From Erigeron canadensis (lineage: Eukaryota > Streptophyta > Magnoliopsida > Asterales > Asteraceae): a stretch of DNA of 64,000 nt. The position numbers were made by a program, and so were the translations under genes. The notes beneath the pieces were generated by a model. The model searched no databases, had not been told where the DNA came from, and saw only the letters and a program-made list of their open reading frames with translations. Shown piece after piece: positions 55,010 to 64,000 of this stretch (position 1 is its first letter; each line of letters begins with the position of its first letter). Location of the stretch: the NCBI RefSeq assembly GCF_010389155.1, contig NC_057768.1, positions 21,833,966-21,897,965 of the forward strand, in the 5' to 3' direction.

Positions 55010-58000
55010 TTAAACAGATGGCCCTTCGCCAGTTTTCCTTCTCTTTGAGACTGATGAAATCGCTGAGTATCCTCAGGATCAAGGCCTAATCTTTCTTCAA
55101 TGTTTTCCTTGAACTTGATGAGATTTTGCAATACATACTCCCAGCCTCTTTCAACTTTATTTCTTCCTCTGCCTCCCCTCCAACAGCCTCAACATCTCAA
55201 CATGCTCGGAATGACCATACTGATTGACATCCGGGTTCTCAGTAGTCCTTTTAGGTCCACCAAAGTATTGTACCTCAACAACAAAATGCTTGGCACCAGG
55301 CTTAATTGAAACCTTACATCAGTAATCCTGCCTCTATTGTGCCTTCGACGCTGTACATCTGACAAATATGTGCGAGCTTCAGATTCATTTGTCAGTTGAT
55401 TTTGCTCGTGCTCAGCTTTTGTGTAGCCTCGAATATCATCTGTTGTGGTTCACATGGTTCTACCCAAGTCCTCAGATTTGCATCTCTTGGTAAGGCCTTT
55501 GTTTTCTTCCTTTGGACTTGGGTGGATTCAACACTTTGGTGACCGCCTTCTTGACCTGCTCAGTTCTCTTGAGAATCCCTTCAGATCTGATCTCTCTGGC
55601 CTTTTCCACCGATACATTCAAACACTTTGCATCCAGTTCAGCCTCATCATCCTGGTAGTGTTTGTCCAGTTCTACTTCAAGCATCTCCTTCAGTGCATTG
55701 ACTATTCTGTATCTTCTTTGATCTTCTTGTATTCAACAAGTGTCAAGCCAAGGTTGAGCATCAGTGATATCAACAAGAGGGGTTGGAAGATTTTTTCTTG
55801 ATTCAAACTGGTTTGCCTTCATTTGTTTTCTTCCTTTCCTTGACCAGGTATCCCACTCTTGCTAATTTCTGGCTCTCGCTTTCAGTAACTGGAGGCAACA
55901 AATCGACATTGCCAGTTTCCAACATTGGTGCATCGGTGGCTGGTTCCAAAGATTCATCAGCAATGGCCTTTCCCTTGTCAACACTCCCTACCACCACATC
56001 ATCAAACACCTCAAACCCTTGCTCACCAGCCTCAGTACTGGTAGCCATCACAATCTCCTTCCCTTTACTTGAAGTCTTCACAAGAGTGTGGGGCATGTAC
56101 CGACCTTTCCCCCTTGGCAGCATCTAGTCCCTGCCTGATGGCTTCAAAATCAGCATGACTAGAGGGCAGGCGATCTAGAGGCTGCCATGATTGCATTGTC
56201 TTACACTCTTTGAAGACTCCACAAAGCATGCGAACTGTCCTCCAAAGATGATTTATCTCTTGAGATTGAGTCATTACATTTCCACTTGTCTGCTCTTGAC
56301 TCTTTAAAATTTGTTTGAGAATGGAGAGATCATCTGAAGAGAGCCCAGTTGCAGGGACTTCCTGAGCACTGTCAGGCTCAACCGCCCTTCTTTGCCAACT
56401 TCAGTGGTCAGATCAGATATGGCAGTTGAATGTTCAGACACTTTGCTAGCCAGCGTATCCAGACTGCACCTCAACCGATCAATCTCAGATGTTATTGGAG
56501 TGAGATCGACCTGGGCACTGCAATCTTGGTGATCTCAGATATCACCTTTTCTATCAAGTTACTCTCACTGGCAGCCAAAGTTTCTTCGATCTTGAGACCC
56601 ACTGAAGAGGCCAACCGACTCCCAAGCTCTGTCACATCTAGGCCAGGTTTGCTACACAGCTCTTGCACCTGCCTTTCCAGATTCTTAATATCAACCTCTG
56701 AAGATCTGACAGTATTGTTCAGCAGTTGGATATTGAGGATGTGACTCCAGATTGAGTCAGTGCGAATGCCTCCCTTAAAGATATTGCCAATTGATTGGAG
56801 GATTCCACTAACTCGTTCAGCTTGCCAAACACCAAGTCCTCATTAGCAGAGAACTTGTTAATCCCCAGGTCAACCACTTTAATATTTTGCAGATGATCCT
56901 TGTGGTACCTGGAGAGGGACTTGGTGTTCTTCTCCAGTGTCTTTTGAATCTCTTCCACCCTCGCAAGAAGGTTCGAGAGATCGGTTTGAAAAGACACGAA
57001 CTGGCTGTCCAATGACGGAGGAGAAGGTGTCACTGGACCAGCTGAGAAAGCTACAGGTGCAACTGGACGAGGTATGACAATATCTGGTTCTCCAGTTGCA
57101 GTAGCATCAGTAGAATAGAAGAGGAGGGGTTGTAGAAATGAAAGGAAGAGATTCATGTGGCGTTCATGCTGAGAATGCTCAGGTGTGAACGACGGCGACG
57201 GTGGGGTTAGGATGTGTCTATTTCTAGGCACACCCATAGAAGAAGGTGATTGGCGAGAGGTGAATATTGGAGGTATTTCTAAGCTTTGTACATGAGTTGG
57301 GGAAACTGAAACATGTGGTTCTTGGGGTTGACCAAGGAGAGAAGGGAGCTGATCAAGTATAGTCGCATCAGCCATCTCCTGGTCAGATTCTGTCTCAGAT
57401 GAGTCCGAAGACTCAAGCTGAAACACACCCTCATTTATGCCAAGATCCATAAATGTTGGGGGTGGCTGAACAAGTTGTTCAGACTCCTGATGACCAGTTT
57501 GAGTTGCCTCAATGGTATCATCAGTTTGAGGATCCGTTGCCGAAGCATCTTCTCCCTGGACAGAGGTGACTGGTGCCTCAACCACAACTGCTCTATCCTC
57601 AGTTGCAATATCATCGGCAGCGGCTTCAGAGACCACTATCACAGATTGTGACTGGTCAGGTGCAGCAAGTCCAGATCTTGATCTCCTGCTTTTAGAGGAT
57701 CTTCTTGCTTTAGGAACTGCCTGGACTCCTGCTTCTGCCACAGTTACAACTTCAGTAGACGAACCGTGGGTCCCTCATTATTTTGAGGCCCGCCCAGTTG
57801 CCTTTCTGATTCACCAGATTGTGGTGCATCAGTTTTAGAGAATGCAAAAATCATTCTCGGGGACATCTGGACTTCATCAGAAGTGGACACCAGGTTGTCC
57901 AGATTCCTCAACAGTTCTGGCACAGAGAACGAGGATTGCGTGTTGTTGTACTCGTCTCTGCCCAGAATCTGAATAAAACAAAGGGACAGAAACCTTGAAA

Positions 58001-58727
58001 AGGGAACACAAGGACCCCTGTTACCCTTTAACTTGAATACCAGGCTTCTGAACAAAATGCCTGCAAAATCCACCCTCAGCCCATTCCAAAGGCAGTACGC
58101 CATTTCTGCCTGGAAGGAGTTTATCTGGTCCAATCCACCAGAACTCCCTCCCAAACTTTCCACCAAGTGGACCATAAAGAACTTCCAGGATGGTGAAAGC
58201 CCCTTCATTGTAATGGACCCCTTGGTCTTCAACACATCCCCCTCCACCATCTCCTTATTTCCCATATCAAGGAAGACCTGGCGGAAATTGATATTGGAGG
58301 AAATCACCACTGGAGTTTCATTATGTCTCCAGTAGTTGAGGTTAAGGGCTTCCCTCAACGTTCCAGTGGTGATGGTACACGGGACTGACCCATCCTTTAG
58401 AGAAAAGGAGATGGATGAGCAGTCCTCAGAAAGAGAGGCAGTGTACCAGAACTCACACAAGTAATCATGGAATAGCTTGTGTGGATTCAAAGAGAAGGCA
58501 TCGCTGAGGGGAGAAATCCGAAGAAAGGATTGGATTCTCCCGATAAGAGAGTCAGCGGCCTGGAGCCCTTGAAGAGATGCCATTGGATTATTTGGATTTA
58601 GTTTAATAAGCTTAGAGCTTATGGGAGCACCAGTGGCACGATTAACATTTTGTGATGGAATGTACTCAGCAGTGAGTAGATTCACATCACGAGAACGAGA
58701 TGAAGAAGAAGAAGATTTAGGAGCCAT
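55010..58727 (-). CDS. Copia-2 third ORF (env-position protein), right copy
   Basis: The same protein as 46140-49865. Here the N-terminal 300 residues are in frame (MAPKSSSSSSRSRDVNLLTAEYIPSQNVNRATGAP in sequence order, given in parts: MAPKSSSSSSRSRD, then VNLLTAEYIPSQNV). The frame is lost near 57767 by one missing G and again at several points below 57130, where the left copy is correct. The coiled coil and basic tail are as in the left copy. Because errors in the two copies rarely coincide, the real gene is probably a single intact frame of about 1240 codons. Confidence 0.7.
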
Positions 58728-59423
58728 TTGTGAATTTAGATTTAGGGTTTTGGACTTAAAGAAGAAAGAGAGAAAAGGATCTCGAATTGTGAATGATTGA
58801 AAGAGTAAATGAAGGAATTTTGAGAGAAGTAAATGAGACGGATATATTGGTGGGGGTATATATAGGCAGTAAAAATATTGCCAAAATATATACGAAAGAT
58901 ATTTTAGTCTCCAAAAGTTTGAAATAATTTGTAAAAAGTTATTTTCCAAAATTTTGAGAATTCAAAAATATTTAATACTTCCCATCAAGCATTTAATGCT
59001 ACGACGGCTGGTATTCACATTTACCCACTAACTTCACCAATACCCATAAAAAGTGCAGTACATTTCGGCAAAAGTCTTGACACGTAAGACATGTCAGGTG
59101 ACGTTCGTGAGTGCGAGGTTAGTACTCGAGTAACATCACGTGTCACAAGTATCCACCAAGTAAAACACAACGTTATGAAATCTGGCTGACCACCATTTTG
59201 AGACAAGACCAAACTAGCAACCAAAAGAAAATTAGATGCCAGTTTCAACTGATAACCTTCAGTTGCATTTTTCAATAATTTATTTGAAAAATATTTTGAG
59301 TCTTTTTCCCCCTAAAAATGTGATCCATTTGATCAATGACTAGTCTTTGAGTACATCAAGGCGTTCAATCTCCAACCAATCAAGGATCACCTGGACCATC
59401 CTCAACTGAAGGGCCTCTTCAGT
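58728..59423 (-). promoter_or_regulatory. Candidate promoter and leader of the Copia-2 third ORF
   Basis: On the minus strand a TATA box (TATATATA, 58857-58864) lies 130 bp before the ATG at 58727. A leader rich in CTCTC with AAAACCCTAAATC follows it, and the start context is AAATGGC. Upstream (59080-59145) are three ACGT-core elements (CACGT, TGACGT, CACGTG). This is gene-like promoter structure. No coding frame is present between pol and this leader. Confidence 0.55.
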
Positions 59424-60220
59424 TTAATGAGGATTTAACATACCCAGTTCACTGATGAGATGTTTAAAAGTCTTTTCATCAAGAGGTTTTGTAAAAACAT
59501 CAGCTAACTGTTTATCAGTGGGGATGAAATGTATTTCAATATCTCCTTTCATAACATGATCACGAATGAAGTGATACCTGATATCAATATGCTTTGTCTT
59601 TGAGTGCATCACTGGGTTGTGAGATATAGCAATAGCACTGGTGTTGTCACAAAAGATTGGGGTTCTTGTAAATTTCATGCCATAATCAAGTAACTGGTTT
59701 TTGATCCAGAGAATCTGGGCACAGCAACTGGCCGCAGAAATGTATTCTGCCTCAGCAGTAGACATTGAGACTGAAGTCTGCTTCTTACTTGTCCAACTCA
59801 CCAGTTTTCCCCCTAGGAAATGACATCCACCAGTTGTGGATTTTCTATCAATCTTACAACCTGCATGATCTGAATCTGAATAACCCATTAGATCTAACCC
59901 TGAGCCTTTGGGATACCAAAGACCAAGGCTAGGGCACCCTTTCAGGTACCTGAAAATGCGTTTAACAGCATGCAAGTGTGATTCTTTTGGATTTGCCTGA
60001 AATCTGGCACATAAACATGTTGCAAACATTATATCTGGTCGACTGGCAGTTAGATACATCAGTGAACCAACCATTCCACGATATTCTTTTTGGTCCACTG
60101 GTTTTCCATTTGGGTCAGAGTCCAAATTTAATGGAGCTGAAATAGGTGTGGTTTTTGATGGGATTGAATCAAATTTGTATTTTCTCAACAAATCTCTGAC
60201 ATATTTTCTTGGTTAATAAA
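59424..60220 (-). CDS. Copia-2 RNase H (3' part of pol)
   Basis: Degrades RNA in RNA-DNA hybrids. Visible: [67 protein letters not shown] and [17 protein letters not shown]. It ends [18 protein letters not shown]...GMLNPH at 59424. It is joined to RT by a one-base frame change near 60205, where this contig has four T and the left contig five; the left version restores the frame. Confidence 0.9.
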
Positions 60221-62150
60221 AATACCATCCATGGTTTGTTTAATTTGTAAACCTAAGAAAAATGTTAATTCACCCATTAAACTCATCTCATATTCTTGAG
60301 ACATAATTTTTGAAAACCTTTTACACATTCCATCATCAGTTGACCCAAATATAATATCATCAACATAAATTTGTACCAGCAAGATATCACCTTTTTCTTT
60401 CAAGATGAACAAGGTATTATCTATTGCACCTCTTTGAAAACCATTTTTGAGAAGATGTTTAGTTAGAGTATCATACCAGGCTCTTGGGGCTTGTCGAAGA
60501 CCATATAAAGCTTTGTTCAGTCTATATACCCAATGTGGATGCTTTTCATTTATGAAGCCTGGAGTCTGCGTAACATACACTTCTTCTTCCAATGTGCCAT
60601 TCAGAAACGCACTTTTTACATCCATCTGGAAAACCTTGAATTGTAAGTGAGCAGCATAAGCCAAGAAAATTCTGATGGCTTCAAGTCTTGCAACTGGAGC
60701 AAAAGTTTCATCGAAATCAACACCTTCTGCCTGACAATAACCCTTGGCAACTAATCTAGCTTTGTTTCTGACAACGTTGCCATCTTCATCCATCTTGTTC
60801 CGGTAGACCCACCTCGTTCCAATGGGTTCTCTCTTTAACCCTGGAGGACAAGGAACAAGCTCCCAAACATTGTTCCTTTCGAACTGGTTGAGTTCTTCTT
60901 GCATAGCTTCAACCCAGCTTGGATCTGCCATAGCCTCGTCAATCTTCTTCGGTTCAATTAGTGATAAGAAGGTGACGTTCAAGCATTGATCACTTGTGGC
61001 TCTTCTAGTCTGAACCCCACTATCTGGATTGCCAATAATCTGCTCAATGGGATGAGCAGCAGTCCATTTAGTGTATTGACTAGGTTGGTGTAATACAACA
61101 TCAGTGCAAGACACCTGACGATCTCCAACTGTTGCAGCAACAGGAGGAGAATCAGTCCAAACTACTTCAACTTCATCATTATTGTCAACTGAAGAGTTAA
61201 CATGATTATCTTCAAACAAAGGTATCTCTTGAAGAACTGGAGAAGCTTGTAGTGGTTCTGATGTTGTTGTGGCACGCACATCAGATCCAATTACCAGTTT
61301 TTCAGGTAGGTTAAAACTGATAGAAGGATAGAATGAGGTGTCACAGAAGTTCTTCTTTACCTTAACTGGTTCCAAGACTTGGTGTTTGGAAACATTTTCT
61401 GGTGTACTAACTGATTGATGAACCTGATCAGATACACCAAAATCAACTGGGACAACTGAAGATAAATCAAGGGTTGGTCTTTTGTTGATTGCTTCATTTG
61501 ATTCATCGAACGTGACATGAATTGTCTCATGTACCTTTTGGAGTCTATAATTATAAACTCTATAGGCTTTTCTAATATTTGAATACCCCACAAAGACACC
61601 TTCGTCAGCTTTTGCATCGAATTTTCCCAACTGACTGGAATCGTTTAAAATGTAAACTGGACAGCCAAATACATGGAAATATCCAACATTTGGCTTACGA
61701 TTCCTGAGGACTTCATAGGCAGTCTTCCTATGTCTCTTGACATAAACTGACCGGTTTTGGGTGTGACACGCAGTTGCTACAGCTTCAGCCCAAAAACAGG
61801 TGGGAAGACCAGATTCAGATAACATACTTCTGGCAGCTTCAATCAATGTGCGATTCTTCCTTTCAACCACACCATTTTGTTCTGGAGAACGAGCTGACGA
61901 GAAGTTTTGAGAAACGCCAGTGTCAGTGCAAAATGTCTCCAATTCTTTATTCATGAATTCTGTACCGTTATCACTTCGCAACTGACAAACTTTCTTGGTA
62001 AACTTGAGCTCAATTCGCTTGATGAGAGAGATAATTTCACCAGATGCATCACTCTTTGATCTGATAAATATCACCCAACAAAATCTGGTGTATTCATCGA
62101 CCACAACCAAAGTGTACCTTTTACCAGCTTTAGTTTGAACATTCACTGGA
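60185..62150 (-). CDS. Copia-2 integrase core and reverse transcriptase
   Basis: Integrase: [12 protein letters not shown] carries the second D and [12 protein letters not shown] the [13 protein letters not shown] and [15 protein letters not shown] follow. [76 protein letters not shown] and [12 protein letters not shown]. The 653-residue frame is open, in contrast to the left contig version. The first catalytic D lies at the border with the upstream frame (HMD), where one base appears missing near 62150. Confidence 0.9.
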
Positions 62151-62778
62151 CCAAAAAGTCCATATGAAGCATGTGAAGAGGTTCAGTGATGCTGAAATTC
62201 TGTTTGGTCTTGAAACTGGCTCTTTTCTTTTTGCCCATTTCACACCCTGGACATGGCTTCTCCCTTTTAAAGGAAAACAAAGGTATCCCATCAACTAGTT
62301 GCTTTCTTGACAACTTGTTAATGTTTTTGAAGTTAAGATGGGATAACCGTTTATGCCACAGCCAGTTGGTGTCCTCATCAACCTTGACATAGAAACAATG
62401 CTCTTTTGGAGTAGGCTCCATGTTCATGATGTACACATTCCCTTTTCTTGGTGCAATCATTACTACCTTCCAATCCTTGTTAAAAACAGTGCCTTGAGCA
62501 ATGTCGAACAGTACCCTATATCCATCATCACAAAGTTGACTGACACTTATCAAGTTATATTTCAAACCATTTACAAATGCAACCTTAGTGAATTGAATCT
62601 GCCCATTGTCAACAACACCATATCCTTCAGTTTTCCCACTTCCATCATTACCAAATGTCACTGCAGGTCCATCACATGCAGTGAACTCTTCCAGCAGGGG
62701 CTTACATCCGGTCATAGTCCGGCCAGCTGCGCTGTCCAGATACCAAATATTTTTGTTTCGATCGCCCTGCACACCCAA
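62143..62778 (-). CDS. Copia-2 protease and integrase zinc domain
   Basis: The frame opens with [15 protein letters not shown] and a protease-like block. The usual Copia motif DSGCSRHMTG is here [10 protein letters not shown], so the glycine of the D-S/T-G triad is alanine. The following blocks are normal: [37 protein letters not shown] and [10 protein letters not shown]. It ends LHMLHMDF and then a shifted stop at 62143, one base short of the expected DLFGP motif. Expression is probably from a gag-pol RNA, since no own ATG context is evident. Confidence 0.85.
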   Translation of the reverse strand: MGVQGDRNKNIWYLDSAAGRTMTGCKPLLEEFTACDGPAVTFGNDGSGKTEGYGVVDNGQIQFTKVAFVNGLKYNLISVSQLCDDGYRVLFDIAQGTVFNKDWKVVMIAPRKGNVYIMNMEPTPKEHCFYVKVDEDTNWLWHKRLSHLNFKNINKLSRKQLVDGIPLFSFKREKPCPGCEMGKKKRASFKTKQNFSITEPLHMLHMDFLVQ

Positions 62779-62800
62779 GTTAGTGATCAGTTATTTTTGT
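62762..62800 (-). promoter_or_regulatory. Candidate 3' splice site at the Copia-2 gag-pol junction
   Basis: Just after the gag stop TGA, the minus strand reads CACTAAC (branch-like), then TTGGGTGTGCAG followed by GG. This matches the plant 3' splice consensus and the position of the Copia-1 site. A strong donor, AAGGTAAGGG, occurs in gag near 63755-63762; a weaker one, TTGGTAAGAA, near 63123. Confidence 0.45.
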
Positions 62801-64000
62801 GAACCCATCTTTTCTTGATGGGTCCACTGGACTTCTTCCGAGAAGTCCCATGTGCTTGACTAGGTGTTGAACTGGATGAGGAAACTGGAGGGTTCTCTCC
62901 AGTTTCTGGAATAAAAACAATTGGTTTCAGTGGAACATTGACCTCCTTTTTCTTTTCGATGTATGCTCCTTTCTGAGCAGATTGTTTTATCTTTTGTTTT
63001 TGAGGAGGAGTTTTGACAATTTGTTTTTCAACAGAAGAGGATGCACCTCCTTCCAAATTCTTAATTCTGGCAGTACAACTTTGTACCTGCCTTGACAAAT
63101 TTTGGATTTGATTTTCCATTCTTACCAAAATGTTTTTTTCTTCAGGCTGCTGGCCTTTGGACTTTGGCTCAGCGGGGGTTTTAGTCTTTAGAGTTGAGGA
63201 CTCACTTGACTTATGAGGTAAGGGATTGTCACCATATTCCTTTTTAACTGTAGCTTTAGCCTTCTTGGCTCCAGTTTTAACCTCAACAGGGTTGGTCTTA
63301 GTGGATTCAGATTTGATTGTGCCAGAGGAATCATAAGGTGTTTCAATTTTAACAGATTCTGGCAATTGGTGAATTGTGGGTAAAACAGCTGCCATCTGAA
63401 GATCACCAGATTTCCAGGCAGTTTTTTGAGCATCAATGGTTTTAGAAAAAGCGTCATAATTTTTACCAGATGCTTGAACCCAAGAATTAATAACCATATG
63501 TTCTTTTTCAAGATCAAATTTCAGTTTTTGGTTATCTCTTTCCAATGCCTCGTTTTTCAAATCTGACTCTTTAAGAGCCAACTGGACACTTTGCAAATCA
63601 TTTACTTGACTTTTCATGTTGTTTAATTCAACCAAAACTGTTTCTAAATATCTTTCACAGTCAGTTCTCATGGTTTCAACAAATAACAAGTCATCATTCA
63701 ATGATTCAGCAATATCCAATTTCAGTTCTGAATCAATTTCGATATCATAATCCCTTACCTTCTTTAAAATGATATCAACCCATCTTCCAGATACAACATC
63801 ATCCTTCACCACTGGTTGTTGACTCTCCAATGCCATGAAACACATATCTCTAATCTCTTCTTCATCATCAGATGAGTCATCAGAGAGTTCCCATTTCCCT
63901 TCAGTTTGAGCCATCATGCACTTGTTCTTTTCTTTCTCATTATTTTGTTCAAGAGACATGAGAGCAATCTGGGCCTTAAGTTTCTTGTATTTGGCCTTAT
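62787..64000 (-). CDS. Copia-2 gag, C-terminal part (runs off the window)
   Basis: The frame is open from the window edge (KAKYKKLKAQIALM) through an acidic DDSSDDEEEIRDMCFMAL segment typical of plant Copia gag C-termini. A coiled coil follows (LVELNNMKSQVNDLQSVQL to FDLEKEHMVIN), then a lysine-rich stretch and a second short helical segment (ENQIQNLSRQVQSCTARIKN). It ends KKRWVHKNN and TGA at 62787. No zinc knuckle is seen in this part; the UBN2 domain would lie beyond 64000. Pol follows in a different frame, so simple readthrough would not join them. Confidence 0.8.
   Translation of the reverse strand, partial: KAKYKKLKAQIALMSLEQNNEKEKNKCMMAQTEGKWELSDDSSDDEEEIRDMCFMALESQQPVVKDDVVSGRWVDIILKKVRDYDIEIDSELKLDIAESLNDDLLFVETMRTDCERYLETVLVELNNMKSQVNDLQSVQLALKESDLKNEALERDNQKLKFDLEKEHMVINSWVQASGKNYDAFSKTIDAQKTAWKSGDLQMAAVLPTIHQLPESVKIETPYDSSGTIKSESTKTNPVEVKTGAKKAKATVKKEYGDNPLPHKSSESSTLKTKTPAEPKSKGQQPEEKNILVRMENQIQNLSRQVQSCTARIKNLEGGASSSVEKQIVKTPPQKQKIKQSAQKGAYIEKKKEVNVPLKPIVFIPETGENPPVSSSSSTPSQAHGTSRKKSSGPIKKRWVHKNN

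Larger units (their letters stand above)
52654..61443. repeat. Repeat of 43734-52553, probable unmerged contig overlap
   Basis: The first base after the gap continues at the point equivalent to 43734, and the base equivalent to the last base before the gap is about 61443. All features between appear twice in the same order and orientation. Differences are mostly single-base indels in runs. See findings. Confidence 0.85.

Overview
This is nuclear DNA of a flowering plant, built almost entirely of nested and adjoining retroelements with a few small DNA transposons. I see no host protein gene, tRNA, rRNA or CRISPR. The evidence is AT-rich sequence, Ty3/Gypsy and Ty1/Copia polyproteins, plant primer-binding sites (tRNA-Asp and initiator-Met), Helitron ends and plant-type promoters. 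The LTR starts (TGTAACACC, TGTCACACC) recall repeats I associate with Asteraceae, but that is a weak hint.

Layout. 1-8809: old non-coding repeats. An LTR-like piece carries GGTCGA motif arrays. Two copies of one TGTAACACC...TGTTACA repeat (about 1795-5828 and 7086-8809) follow. Copy 1 is split by a solo LTR (2320-4126, target duplication TATAC), which itself holds a TIR element (3010-3876). 8810-26142: an Athila-like Gypsy element on the minus strand, with LTRs of about 1.6 kb, a tRNA-Asp PBS, one gag-pol frame broken by four stop codons and by a 2.7-kb solo LTR (target duplication TCTTC), an env-position ORF, and a long 3' region. 26143-30518: an old LTR-type repeat interrupted by a solo LTR of the same Athila family (28849-30433, target duplication GACTT). 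31144-31564: a short Helitron. 31998-45000: a SIRE-like Copia element on the plus strand (Copia-1) with a long gag, pol and a third ORF. From about 44954 to the window end: a second SIRE-like Copia (Copia-2) on the minus strand, its 5' end outside the window.

The most consequential structural point is an assembly problem. A 100-N gap lies at 52554-52653. The roughly 8.8 kb left of it (43734-52553) and right of it (52654-61443) are the same sequence differing mainly by single-base indels, which worsen toward the gap in each copy. This is best read as two overlapping contig ends placed side by side, so the right-hand third ORF, 3' LTR and part of pol of Copia-2 are probably not extra copies.

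Biologically, two patterns stand out. First, several unrelated retroelement families each carry their own array of short inverted motifs in regulatory DNA, usually just upstream of a TATA box. The clearest is a hairpin CACTGC-GGC-GCAGTG in the Athila LTRs and 3' region, whose outer arm bases change in complementary pairs. Second, the third ORF of each Copia element has its own gene-like promoter (TATA box and AAACCCTAA leader, plus in Copia-1 a candidate 5'-UTR intron), and in both elements gag ends at a stop followed at once by a plant-type 3' splice site before pol. Together these suggest accessory genes expressed separately from gag-pol.
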